A DNA stretch of 64,000 bases, taken from contig CAVPXF010000010.1 in NCBI GenBank assembly GCA_963709655.1, positions 1 through 64,000 on the forward strand, in the 5' to 3' direction. This DNA is from Roseiarcus sp963709655. GTDB lineage: Bacteria > Pseudomonadota > Alphaproteobacteria > Rhizobiales > Beijerinckiaceae. A model generated the notes under the pieces. The model was not told the origin of the DNA and searched no databases. It was given only the letters and a program-made list of their open reading frames with translations. Position numbers and translations under genes: made by a program. Below, one piece after another: positions 37,270 through 47,793 of this stretch; positions within the stretch are counted from its first letter, which is position 1; each line of letters opens with the position of its first letter.

Positions 37270-38199
37270 TCACATGAGGGCGAGTGTGGCGAGATTTCGT
37301 ACCAGATCAGGATAGAGATAGTTCCCGTTGAGTAGCGTTATGCGACGCCGCAAAAGACCCTCAGACTGCAAAGCCACGAAGCCCTGCACGATTTTCAATT
37401 TATCCGGCGGCATCCTTGTGCCGTAAACCTCGAGTAGCGTTTCCGCTTGGTCAATTCGCTTCCTAAGCCCACGACGCAGAAAGTGTGCACCGAATCCAAG
37501 TTTCATATAAGGAATAATGCCGACCCGTTTTGGAACAGAAGAGTTTCCGCCATGGACACGATAGAGCGCAGTGGCTGCGGGATCGTAGATGACTTTTCCC
37601 ATCGCTGCCGCCAGGATTTGCGCCAACCAATCGTGGCCAAGGACCCCCTTTGGAACCGGATTGGACAGCTCAAGAAGCGCCCTGTTTATTCCGGACGACA
37701 TTCCAAGTATTGGGCAGCATATAAGGCTTTGGCTTAGCTCAGCAGCCATAATCGGGTTAAGACGCTTCCATTTCCAGTAACTTTGGCTAATTACCTCAAG
37801 ATCTCTATTGACGACTACGACGTCTGTAAAAAAGTAGATTGGCGTCGATTTGCCGTATTTCGCTTCGGCCTCTTTCAGAGATCGCAGGGTTATTTCTACC
37901 TTGTCCGGCTTCCAGATGTCATCGTGATCGGCCCAGAGCACATAGTCAGCTTTAGTCTCCTGCATAAGCAGTGCAAAATTACTTGTCGCGGAGCCGGTCG
38001 GCTCGCCCTCGATAACCCTGAGGCGGCCATCGAACTTCGGCTTGTAACTCTCGAGAATTCCGAGCGTGTCGTCGTTCGAGCCATTATCGCGCGCAATTAC
38101 GTTGAAGTCGCTGCTGGTTTGGCTCAACAAGGAATCGAGCATCGCGGCGAGATAGTTTTGGCCATTCCGGACAGCCAAAATGACATCATGAGTTGACAT
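37270..38199 (-). CDS. Glycosyltransferase family 2
   Basis: 309 residues, GT-A fold: STHDVILAVRNGQNYLAAML, NVIARDNGSNDDTLGIL, ADYVLWADHDDIWKPDKVE (DxD-like), GHDWLAQILAAAMGKVIYDP. Similar to rhamnosyltransferase-like GT2 enzymes of O-antigen loci; donor and acceptor are unknown. The start MSTHD at 38199 is preferred over 38217. It lies 22 bp upstream of the FkbM gene, on the same strand. Confidence 0.85.
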   Translation of the reverse strand: MSTHDVILAVRNGQNYLAAMLDSLLSQTSSDFNVIARDNGSNDDTLGILESYKPKFDGRLRVIEGEPTGSATSNFALLMQETKADYVLWADHDDIWKPDKVEITLRSLKEAEAKYGKSTPIYFFTDVVVVNRDLEVISQSYWKWKRLNPIMAAELSQSLICCPILGMSSGINRALLELSNPVPKGVLGHDWLAQILAAAMGKVIYDPAATALYRVHGGNSSVPKRVGIIPYMKLGFGAHFLRRGLRKRIDQAETLLEVYGTRMPPDKLKIVQGFVALQSEGLLRRRITLLNGNYLYPDLVRNLATLALM

Positions 38200-39426
38200 A
38201 GCGCCCACGCCTTCCATGCCTTCAATTCCAGACGGGTCAGCGGATTTTCGAACCTGAGCAATCTAAGGCGATCCGCCGCAAAGGCCAAGCGCGAGATCCA
38301 GACCGACTTGCGTTTCGGTTGAGCCGCGCACGTTCGCATCGCTTCGTAGGCTCGCCGAAAAACGGGCGCCACCCGACCCAATGGGAGAGAGTTTAAGATG
38401 GACCATACCTACGACGATTTTCGTAAAATTATATCGCGACGACAATTCGTTGCAAAAAAGGGAGGGCCGCCGTAGTCTGATCCCAATGCCCGATCGGACC
38501 CTCGCGATGTCGAATGCCATGATCCCTTTCCGCCCTGCGAGGGTGTTGGCGCGGCCAACGTTCTGGCGCTTGCGGCGCATGAGGAGGAGGAGGGGGCCAC
38601 TTAAAATAAAATTCGGCCCGGGTCGCTTGTAACCCATTGAAAAGGCTCGTTTCGGACGAGAGAATCCAAGGAATTCCAAACAAATCCAACCGGGCAAAAG
38701 CCGCGAATTCGCGGAGCCCCGATGCACGCCCGCGGAGACCTGAGGAAATCCAAATGTTTCGGCTTGGAGGGGACGCGTGCCGGGGTTTGCGAATTTGCCG
38801 AAGCCAATATGACTGTCCGAGCGCTGAACCAAGGAGAAGCCGCCTTCGGCCGCTTTCGCCGAACCCCTCGCCCCGGAGGACCCCGGACGGGCGGCGACAG
38901 ACGCCCCATTGAAGTCGCGACCCCGAAACGCTCGGCATAGACTGAGGCGCGCTCACGCCCGCGGTCCGGATCGATCCCAAACTTTTCCGACCGATAACGG
39001 TCGGCGCCATACCCGCCGTTCGGGGCCCGAGCGGTTTTCGCCGTCATCGCCGCCCGGGCCTCCCGCGACGGATCAAGCCCGAAAGCGCCGTAGATCCTTA
39101 GCCGCCGTTCCAACCGGATCGGCGGCTGAGGAGCGATACTGCACGTGCGCGAGCCGCGAGTGCAGCGAAGGCTGGATGACCCGCGAGCGCCGTCCCGGGT
39201 TTGCGAAAGACCTTCAAAGTGTCGTCGCAACGTCTTAAAGTGTCGATCTGTCCGCATGATCCGCTGGCGGGCGGCGCTCGCAATCGCGACGATGGCCGTG
39301 GGGTCTGCGTGAAACCGCCCATGTATGAAAGCCAACGCGGTCTTCAACTCCGCGCTCCATTCGAGGCTTCTTGCGGCGAAGGGCGAAAGATCGTCAATGC
39401 CGAAGCCTTTCGACAGTAGGACGGGA
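38200..39426. other. 1.2-kb stretch without a supported gene
   Basis: It separates the glycan genes (minus) from hpnI (plus). Long open frames exist on the minus strand (for example 38601-39488), but they have no recognisable domain, are arginine/serine/proline-rich and cover the hpnI start. The segment 38620-38700 (GAATCCAAGGAATTCCAAAC) resembles intergenic repeat DNA seen in related genomes. I cannot assign a function. Confidence 0.45.
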
Positions 39427-40608
39427 ATGTCGAGCATCGCCTTAGATGGGATCAAAGCGCTCGCGACTTGGTTGTCCCTGTTTTGCATGAGCGCAGTTGG
39501 CCTTGGCTGCCTGTCGGCGATCGCCGCTGCGTGGGCCGCGCGGTGGTTCGTTCGGCGGCCGCCCGCAGCGACTCCAGCATCCTGGCCGGACGTCTCGATC
39601 CTGAAGCCGCTGTTCGGGATCGAGGCGCAACTCTCCGAGACGATCGAAACCTATCTGAACCAAGATTATCAGGGTCATGTCCAGATCGTTTTCGGCGTCC
39701 AGGATCCCGACGACGGCGCAATCCCGGTGGTGAAATCGCTGATCCAGCGGTATCCTGGGCTCGACCTTCGGCTGGTCGTCGACGGCGCCATGCATGGCGG
39801 CAACCGCAAGGTGTCCAACCTGATCAACATGGCGCGGGTCGCCCGCCATCCGCTCATCGTCATGGCCGACAGCGACATTGCGGTTCATCCGAACTATTTG
39901 CGCACATTGGCGGCCGCGCTGGCGCAGCCGGGCGTCGGCGCGGTCACCTGCCTTTATCTCGGCGCGCCGAAAAGCGGCTTTTGGTCGCGCCTTTGCGCCA
40001 TGGCGGTGCAGGATCATTTCCTGCCCGGCGTGATCCTCGGGCTTGCGCTCGGCCTGGCGCGGCCCTGCGTCGGCGCAACCATTGCGCTTTCCCGGGAAAC
40101 ATTGTCGAGGATCGGCGGCTTTGAGGCTGTCGCCAACCAGCTGGCGGACGACTACGCCATCGGGCGTCGGGTGAGGCAGGCGGGTTTGCAGGTCGTCGTT
40201 CCCGCCATGCTCGTGGCCCACACGTTCGAAGAGACCTCGCTGCGCGAAATGATGCGGCACGAGCTGCGCTGGGCGCGGACGATCTTCACCCTCGATCCGA
40301 TCGGATATGTCGGCAGCGGCGTCACCCACGTATTGCCCTGGTCGCTGATCGGGGCCGCGCTTCGTGGGTTCGACGCATGGGGGTTAGCGGCCGTTTTAAC
40401 CGCGCTGGCGTGCCGGCTGTTTTTGAAATTCCGGCTCTCTCGCGAATTTGGGTTGCCAAATGCGAGCTACTCTCTCACTGTTATTCGCGACCTCCTCTCT
40501 TTCGCCGTTTTTTTCGCATGTTTTTGGAGTCCGCGCGCCAGATGGCGCGGAACGGATTTCCTCGTCAGGCGAGACGGCACAATGGCGGCGGTCGGCCGCG
40601 AGGACTAG
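39427..40608 (+). CDS. hpnI: Hopanoid biosynthesis glycosyltransferase HpnI
   Basis: 393 residues, GT2 family with an N-terminal TM helix (LFCMSAVGLGCLSAIAAAWA) and C-terminal membrane segments. Motifs: VSILKPLFGIEAQLSETIET, QIVFGVQDPDDGA, VMADSDIAV (DxD), LADDYAIGRRVRQAG and ELRWARTIF (QxxRW-like). HpnI adds an N-acetylglucosamine unit to bacteriohopanetetrol. AGGACGGGA directly before ATG 39427 sets the start; the longer frame from 39325 is unlikely. It is the first of three consecutive hpn genes. Confidence 0.9.
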   Translation: MSSIALDGIKALATWLSLFCMSAVGLGCLSAIAAAWAARWFVRRPPAATPASWPDVSILKPLFGIEAQLSETIETYLNQDYQGHVQIVFGVQDPDDGAIPVVKSLIQRYPGLDLRLVVDGAMHGGNRKVSNLINMARVARHPLIVMADSDIAVHPNYLRTLAAALAQPGVGAVTCLYLGAPKSGFWSRLCAMAVQDHFLPGVILGLALGLARPCVGATIALSRETLSRIGGFEAVANQLADDYAIGRRVRQAGLQVVVPAMLVAHTFEETSLREMMRHELRWARTIFTLDPIGYVGSGVTHVLPWSLIGAALRGFDAWGLAAVLTALACRLFLKFRLSREFGLPNASYSLTVIRDLLSFAVFFACFWSPRARWRGTDFLVRRDGTMAAVGRED

Positions 40609-40634
40609 CAAAAAGACAATGAGATCATGAAATA

Positions 40635-42062
40635 ATGCGTGCGCTGTTCCTTCAGGCGCCTTCCTTCGACGGATTCGACGGCGGCGCAGGCTCCCGCTAC
40701 CAGTCGAGGCGCGAGATCAGGTCGTTCTGGTATCCGACCTGGCTCGCCCAGCCTGCCGCACTCGTGCCCGGCAGCAAACTGATCGACGCGCCGCCGCACG
40801 GGATCTCTCTGGCTGAGGTGACCGCCGAAGCCAGGAATTTCGATCTTGCCGTGCTGCACACCTCAACGCCGTCCTTCGCCTCGGACGTCAAAACGATCGC
40901 GGCGCTGAAGGCCGCCAACCCTGGGCTCAAGGCGGGCTTGATCGGCGCCAAGGCGGCGGTTGACGCCGAAGGGTGCCTGAAGTCCGCGCCGATCGTCGAT
41001 TTCGCCGCCCGCAACGAATTTGATTTCACCATCAAGGAGATCGCCGACGGCCGGGACTGGAAGTCGATTCTCGGCCTCTCCTTCCGGGACACGGATGGAA
41101 AGATCCAACACACCCCGGACCGGCCGAACCTCGGAAACATGGACGAATTGCCCTTCGTCACGCCGGTCTACAAGCGTGATCTGCAAATCTCCCGGTATTT
41201 CATCGGCTACCTGCGCCACCCCTACATCTCGATTTACACCGGCCGCGGCTGCAAATCGCGGTGCACGTTCTGTCTTTGGCCGCAAAGCGTCGGCGGCCAT
41301 CGCTACCGCACCCGCTCGGTCGGCCATGTCATCGAGGAAATCGCCTGGGCGAAGACGGCGTTTCCCGAGGTCAAGGAATTCTTCTTCGACGACGACACTT
41401 TCACCGACGACCTGCCCCGGGCGGAGGCGATCGCGCGGGAACTCGGCAAGCTGGGCGTCACATGGTCCTGCAACGCCAAGGCCAATGTGCCGCGCGCCTC
41501 GCTGAAGGTGATGCGGGAGAACGGCTTGCGCCTGCTGCTGGTCGGCTACGAGACCGGAAACCAGCAGATTCTCTACAATATCAAGAAGGGCATGCGGATC
41601 GAGGTCGCCAAAAAGTTCTCCAAGGATTGCCGGGAGCTCGGCGTCGCCATCCATGGCACGTTCATCATGGGTCTGCCCGGCGAGACGCAGGAGACGATCA
41701 AGGAGACGATCGCGTTCGCCAAGGAGGTCAACCCGCACACGCTCCAGGTGTCGTTGGCGGCCCCCTATCCCGGGACGTTCCTCTATAAGCAGGCCTTGGA
41801 AAAAGGCTGGCTCGACGACGCCAATGCGGACCTGGTGAACGACAGCGGCGTCCAGCTCGCCCCCTTGAGCTATCCGGGATTGAGCCACACCGAGATCTTC
41901 GACTCGGTCGAAACCTTTTACCGCAGCTTCTATTTCCGCCCGAGCAAGATCGCCTCGATCGTCGGAGAAATGGCGTTGAGCCCGGACATGATGAAGCGGC
42001 GCCTGCGCGAGGGGGTGGAGTTTTTCCGCTTCCTGCGCGAGCGCCGAGAGATCGCGCACTGA
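40635..42062 (+). CDS. hpnJ: Hopanoid biosynthesis radical SAM protein HpnJ
   Basis: 475 residues. An N-terminal B12-binding-like Rossmann part (to ~140) precedes the radical SAM core with TGRGCKSRCTFCLWPQ (CxxxCxxC iron-sulfur site), then FFFDDDTFTDDLPRAEAIA and HGTFIMGLPGETQETI. HpnJ rearranges the amino-sugar head group into the cyclitol ether in bacteriohopanetetrol cyclitol ether synthesis, acting with HpnI and HpnK. Starts 26 bp after hpnI. Confidence 0.92.
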   Translation: MRALFLQAPSFDGFDGGAGSRYQSRREIRSFWYPTWLAQPAALVPGSKLIDAPPHGISLAEVTAEARNFDLAVLHTSTPSFASDVKTIAALKAANPGLKAGLIGAKAAVDAEGCLKSAPIVDFAARNEFDFTIKEIADGRDWKSILGLSFRDTDGKIQHTPDRPNLGNMDELPFVTPVYKRDLQISRYFIGYLRHPYISIYTGRGCKSRCTFCLWPQSVGGHRYRTRSVGHVIEEIAWAKTAFPEVKEFFFDDDTFTDDLPRAEAIARELGKLGVTWSCNAKANVPRASLKVMRENGLRLLLVGYETGNQQILYNIKKGMRIEVAKKFSKDCRELGVAIHGTFIMGLPGETQETIKETIAFAKEVNPHTLQVSLAAPYPGTFLYKQALEKGWLDDANADLVNDSGVQLAPLSYPGLSHTEIFDSVETFYRSFYFRPSKIASIVGEMALSPDMMKRRLREGVEFFRFLRERREIAH

Positions 42063-42919
42063 AATATCTGATCGTCACGGCCGACGATTTCGGCCTCGCC
42101 GACGAGGTCAACCGCGCCGTCGAGCGCGCCCATGTCGAGGGCGTCCTCACCGCGGCGAGCCTGATGGTCGGAGCGCCGGCGGCGGCTTCGGCCGTCGAAC
42201 TGGCGCGCCGGCTGCCGCGGCTCGCGGTCGGCCTGCATCTGGCGCTGGTCGAGGCAAAGCCTGTTCTGCCGGCCTCGGCTGTGCCGGACCTGGTCGATGG
42301 ATGCGGACGTTTCAGGGGGAATATGGCGCTTGCCGGCGCCGCGATGTTTTTTCTGCCCCATGTGCAGAGGCAAATGCAGGCGGAGATCGGGGCCCAGTTC
42401 GAGGCCTTCCGCGCGACCGGCCTGACGCTCGACCACGTGAACGCCCACAAGCATTTTCACCTGCATCCCTCGATTCTCTCGACAATTCTCGCCCTGGCGA
42501 AGGAATTCGGGGTGAGGGACGTTCGCGTGCCCCTTGAGCCCTCGGCGATCCTGGCGCAGGTCGAGCGCGCTCGCCCCGGCCCGGCGGCGGCCGCCTTCAA
42601 TCGTTGGGCGCGCATTCAGGGCGCGCGCCTGAAGCGGGCCGGCATCGCCTCGCCCGATCAGGTTTTCGGCCTCGCCTGGAGCGGCGCCATGACCCCATTG
42701 CGGCTTCAGGGACTGATCGCGCATTTGCCGTCCGGCGTGACCGAAATTTACGCTCACCCCGCGACGGCGTCGAGCTTTGCCGGCGCCGCGCCCGGTTATC
42801 AATATGAGCAGGAACTCGCCGCACTGACCTCGTCCGATCTTCGCCGCCAAATCGCCGCAGCCGGGATTCGACACGGGGGATTCGCCGACGCGCCTCGAGA
42901 GCGGGGCGCATCCGGCTAG
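42059..42919 (+). CDS. hpnK: Hopanoid biosynthesis deacetylase HpnK (YdjC/ChbG family), apparent CTG start
   Basis: 286 residues. The essential N-terminal metal motif lies at the very start: KYLIVTADDFGLADEVN. Further motifs are VGLHLALVEAKPV and LDHVNAHKHFHLHPSI. HpnK removes the acetyl group from the HpnI product. The first codon in frame is CTG at 42059-42061, overlapping the hpnJ TGA exactly where ATGA would be expected (CTGA). The next ATG (42164) would delete the TADDF motif, and no GTG or TTG occurs between. Either CTG is used through coupling or one base is miscalled. Confidence 0.9.
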   Translation: MKYLIVTADDFGLADEVNRAVERAHVEGVLTAASLMVGAPAAASAVELARRLPRLAVGLHLALVEAKPVLPASAVPDLVDGCGRFRGNMALAGAAMFFLPHVQRQMQAEIGAQFEAFRATGLTLDHVNAHKHFHLHPSILSTILALAKEFGVRDVRVPLEPSAILAQVERARPGPAAAAFNRWARIQGARLKRAGIASPDQVFGLAWSGAMTPLRLQGLIAHLPSGVTEIYAHPATASSFAGAAPGYQYEQELAALTSSDLRRQIAAAGIRHGGFADAPRERGASG

Positions 42920-43159
42920 CGTTGGCGTGGGGCAGAGGGGCTATCGCTCCGATTGTCGAGCCCAGGGAAGCGATCGAACGACCGTGCGCATGGCGGCCAA
43001 TCGCAGGCGGAAGATCCGCCGCGAACGCGTCACCGGTCCCTGTCCGGATGGGCTGCACAAGGGCGCGCGTTCGCGGACGGCTTTGCTGCTCGCCTTAACG
43101 CGAGTGGAGAGCGGCAGGAGCGCCCTTTCTCCGACGGCGTAGGCTGGGCCGTTCGTCAA

Positions 43160-43183
43160 GACAAGCGGAAAGACCGCCTTGTC
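43160..43183 (-). terminator. Hairpin after enolase, possible terminator
   Basis: GACAAGCGG (43160-43168) and CCGCCTTGTC (43174-43183) pair across AAAGA with one bulged base. It lies 8 bases past the eno stop codon on the minus strand. No T run follows, so it may be a processing or pausing hairpin rather than a true terminator. Confidence 0.35.
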
Positions 43184-43191
43184 CGCGAGGA

Positions 43192-44463
<1,272 letters not shown>

Positions 44464-44584
44464 GGTGTTTCCTCCAAAAAGATTGGCGCTTATGATTGAT
44501 CAGTATGCGACTGCGGCCTCACGAACTCCCTGCGACAAAGTGCTCCATGAATTTGCGCCTTCGGGACAGGCCTTCTCGAATCGA

Positions 44585-46144
44585 TCATGCGTCCGCGCGG
44601 GCTTCATCGTGACCCGAAAAAACCTCGCGATAGACGTCCTCTCCAAAACTTGTGCTGAGAGGCTCGCCCTCGACGAGTTTGAAGGTTCGACGCCCATCCG
44701 ACTGCCTGTCGGCGCGCAGGAAAAGCGTCGTGGCGAGCTGTCGCTCGTAGAAGCCGTGCGTGAAAGCATATTGGTGGCTGACAAACACGATTTTGTGGGA
44801 CTGTTCGAGCAAGGCCGACACGATCTGCCGCGCAATTTCCGACCCCTCCCGCTCGTTGGTCGCGGCGAACGACTCGTTGAAGAGAATAAGCGCGTTCGGA
44901 GTGAGGGCGTCGACGATGGCGTTCATGCGGCTGAGCTCTTCGTCGAACTTGCCGCTTTTCATCGTCACGTCCTCTTCCCGCTTGAAATGGGTGAAGAGCC
45001 CGTTCACGACATTGAGCCGAAGGCTTGCGGCTGGCGCAAACATGCCGCACTGCGTCATGAGCTGCGCCAGCCCGACGCTCCGAAGAAAGGTCGTCTTGCC
45101 GCCCTGGTTCGCGCCCGTAACGATAAGCAGGCTTTTCCCGCCCGCCTCCACCTCGTTGCCGACCGGCCGCTTGTTCAGCTCGAGCGCGAGACAGATGTCG
45201 TAGAGATCGTTGCTTGCGAACCGGCGCGTGTTGGCGTCGCTCGCAGTTGGGAAGGTGAACGGAGCGCTGAGATCGAGCAGCCGCCGGTGCAGGTTGAGGC
45301 AGCCGATGTAGAACGCCAATTCGGCTTGCAGCATCCGAAGGAAGCTTTCGATATGTTCGACGCTCTTGGCCAGGGCGTCCGCGGCGAGGGCGACACCTCG
45401 GTCCCTGAGTTCGGATATCGCCCGCGCGCCCGCCTCATCGCGGGGAGCGAGAGTGAGTGTGTACGCGTCTGGACGACGACGCCGAAAGACGCCTTGGGCG
45501 GCGGCCCACTTGAGAACGGCTCTGAACGCCCGTATGAGCCAGTTTCCTTCGACCTTGAGGGGCCGGCGCAGGATGTAACTCTCTCCCCTCAGGCCTTTCC
45601 CTAATCCCGCGCTGACCAGAACGCCGCTCTTGAAATTTAGGCGATTGAGCTGCATATCGATCAGCGCGAAATACTCATCGTCGAGTTCGTGTGCAAGCAT
45701 CGTAAAGAGATTGGTAAAGCCATCCGATCGGAAAGCGGCCGAATGCCGATCAGCCAGATTACGAATTTTCTTTAGGACATTTGTGAAAATCCGCATGCGT
45801 TCAATGGAATCCTCTAGAGAGCTTGACGGGTACTCCCGGAATCTGGTCCAGATCTTCTTAATATGCTGGAATGCCTCTTCCGTCAGCGCATAGAGCTGCC
45901 CGACAGTTTCCGGATTGCTCAAGCAATCCCTGAGGACGGCCTGGCGGTATTCAATCGTCGCGACATCGTTCGAGGTCGCGGCCATCAGGGCCGCTTTCGT
46001 GACATTGAGAACAAGCTCGTCTTTGACCGCCATCGCCCGCAACAGCGTGTCGAGCTCGAGATCCCGCATGAGGTCGTCTTCGTTGGGCGGCGCACCTCGT
46101 TTGAGATCGAAGTCGCGATCCCGATGCAAGAGAAAGGCCTTCAT
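44585..46144 (-). CDS. MutS-like ATPase, second gene of a coupled pair
   Basis: 519 residues. The N-terminal ~300 residues are helical lever-like, with no mismatch-binding domain I. The C-terminal ATPase has Walker A VTGANQGGKTTFLRSVGLAQ (MutS GPNMGGKST type), the LFTHFKREEDV box typical of MutS domain V, and a Walker B region ALILFNESFAATNEREGSEI in which the usual Asp-Glu is Asn-Glu, followed by VSHQYAF in place of THF. It overlaps its partner by 4 bp (ATGA). Too short and too divergent for MutS1 or MutS2; function unknown. Confidence 0.75.
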   Translation of the reverse strand: MKAFLLHRDRDFDLKRGAPPNEDDLMRDLELDTLLRAMAVKDELVLNVTKAALMAATSNDVATIEYRQAVLRDCLSNPETVGQLYALTEEAFQHIKKIWTRFREYPSSSLEDSIERMRIFTNVLKKIRNLADRHSAAFRSDGFTNLFTMLAHELDDEYFALIDMQLNRLNFKSGVLVSAGLGKGLRGESYILRRPLKVEGNWLIRAFRAVLKWAAAQGVFRRRRPDAYTLTLAPRDEAGARAISELRDRGVALAADALAKSVEHIESFLRMLQAELAFYIGCLNLHRRLLDLSAPFTFPTASDANTRRFASNDLYDICLALELNKRPVGNEVEAGGKSLLIVTGANQGGKTTFLRSVGLAQLMTQCGMFAPAASLRLNVVNGLFTHFKREEDVTMKSGKFDEELSRMNAIVDALTPNALILFNESFAATNEREGSEIARQIVSALLEQSHKIVFVSHQYAFTHGFYERQLATTLFLRADRQSDGRRTFKLVEGEPLSTSFGEDVYREVFSGHDEARADA

Positions 46145-47793
46145 CGGCTGAGCCTCTCGTTGAGCTGCCGGTACGTAAGGCGATATTTCTCCGCAACGGA
46201 GATCGCGTAAGCGAGGCCGTCCGGCGGACGCCGGGTAATCTTGAAGGTGCGCTGCGCGACGTCGTCGGGCTTGACGTTGCTCGCCATGCTCACCGTCGTG
46301 CGGCTTAGCCCAAGCAATTCGTCAATGAAGGTGACGCAGACGCAAATTGCGTCGAGTCGGATGATGGCTGTCAGGACCTTCGCGCTGAGGAAAATAGCGT
46401 CCTTCAAGCTTGTCGAATTGAAGACCTCGTTGAGAATGATGATGCTGTTGGTCGTGGCTTGCGACAACGTGTCACGCAAGCGGGCGAGGTCGTCGTGCAG
46501 TTTGCCTCGCAAGTTGTGGATGTCCTCCTCCCTCTCGAAATGTGTGAACAACCGATCGAAGAGAAAGAGCGTGGCGCTCGCCGCGGGAACTGGAAAGCCG
46601 AGCGCCGCCAGATAGTGCAGTTGGCCAAAAGCGCGGGCGAACGTCGTCTTTCCGCCCTGGTTCGGTCCAGAGACAATCAGGATCCGCTCGCCGCCATCGA
46701 GGAAATAGTCGTTGGCGACGATTGTCTGCTTCGCGTCAATCAGCTTTCGGATCAGCGCGAGATCGCAGCATTGGCAGACGCTTTCTTCTTTGTTTTCTGC
46801 CGACAGCTTCGGGAAACAGAATGGCAGGCCGGCGGCAGCCATGAATCGCATGTAGTCCAGATAAGCGACATAGAATTGAATTTCTCGATCGAACCTGGAT
46901 ATCGCCGCGTCGAAGAAATTGACGTTTCGCGCAACGAAATTTTCGAGCGCCGCAAATGTCTCTGGAAAAAGCCGCGTGACTCGTTCGAGAACCCCAGCCT
47001 CGATGTGGTTCATCTGCGGAAACTCATTGAACTTGAACAGGTGCTCGGAAGCGGCGCTCTGCCTGAACTTCTCGAAGTCCGACTGAATTTCGGCGCCGTA
47101 GTCGGCTTCGCTCCGATAGGCCGAAACGGTGACGAAGCTGTACCCGATCAAGAGGCTGTAGCGGATCGAAGCCAGATCGGCTTTGAGAGCGGCCGCGTTC
47201 TCAATCATTCGTTGGAAAAGCGGGGAGGCGACATAGGCCGCGAGATAAGCGAGGAAGCCGGCGAGGCCGGCTGAACGAGGCGGCGAGGCGCGCAACGCTG
47301 AAAGCAACAGCTTGACGGTATGACCGTAAAGTTCGATCGCGTGGAGCGACCAGGCCAAGCCTTGGAGCTTGTAGTGGAACTTCGCCGCCTGAGCGACATG
47401 TTCCCGAACCGCCCGGAGGCCGTTCGCACACACATTGACGGCTTCCAACCGAAGCGGATCCTGCAAGTCCCGCATCACGTCCTGACGGTATTCGACCGCT
47501 TCGACCGTCTTCAGCGGGTGATAGAAGAACGGCGCAAGATTGTATTCCTGTTTCCCGATCGCGATCGAAGCGAGGATCTGGTCGAGATTGAGATCACGAA
47601 AGCAGGCCGGCGTTTCGGACGTTTCTGTTTTTTGTCCGTCGTCCGACGCCAGGGTCAGCACGCTTCGAAACGTCGACCCCGCATCGCCTGTCGAGGCAGG
47701 GCGATCGTCGCGACGCTCCTCCGGTGGAAAGGCTGGGTCATCGCGAGCCTCAGCCGCGGCGCCATTCGAAAGCAGGTTCTCGCGCAGTGACAT
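46141..47793 (-). CDS. MutS-like ATPase, first gene of a coupled pair
   Basis: 550 residues from ATG 47793, which has AGGGGAG upstream. A disordered N-terminus (to ~85) is followed by a helical lever-like region (LNLDQILASIAIGKQEYNLA onward) and ATPase domain with Walker A VSGPNQGGKTTFARAFGQLH, LFTHFEREEDIHNLRGKL, and Walker B IIILNEVFNSTSLKDAIFLS (Asn-Glu). Both proteins of the pair share this layout and the two halves of a MutS-type dimer could be supplied by one copy of each (inference). No other DNA-repair gene is near. Confidence 0.75.
   Translation of the reverse strand: MSLRENLLSNGAAAEARDDPAFPPEERRDDRPASTGDAGSTFRSVLTLASDDGQKTETSETPACFRDLNLDQILASIAIGKQEYNLAPFFYHPLKTVEAVEYRQDVMRDLQDPLRLEAVNVCANGLRAVREHVAQAAKFHYKLQGLAWSLHAIELYGHTVKLLLSALRASPPRSAGLAGFLAYLAAYVASPLFQRMIENAAALKADLASIRYSLLIGYSFVTVSAYRSEADYGAEIQSDFEKFRQSAASEHLFKFNEFPQMNHIEAGVLERVTRLFPETFAALENFVARNVNFFDAAISRFDREIQFYVAYLDYMRFMAAAGLPFCFPKLSAENKEESVCQCCDLALIRKLIDAKQTIVANDYFLDGGERILIVSGPNQGGKTTFARAFGQLHYLAALGFPVPAASATLFLFDRLFTHFEREEDIHNLRGKLHDDLARLRDTLSQATTNSIIILNEVFNSTSLKDAIFLSAKVLTAIIRLDAICVCVTFIDELLGLSRTTVSMASNVKPDDVAQRTFKITRRPPDGLAYAISVAEKYRLTYRQLNERLSR

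Noticed and set aside
38601..39488. Minus-strand open frame of 295 codons upstream of hpnI
   Set aside because: No recognisable domain, arginine/serine-rich composition, and it covers the hpnI start and ribosome-binding site.
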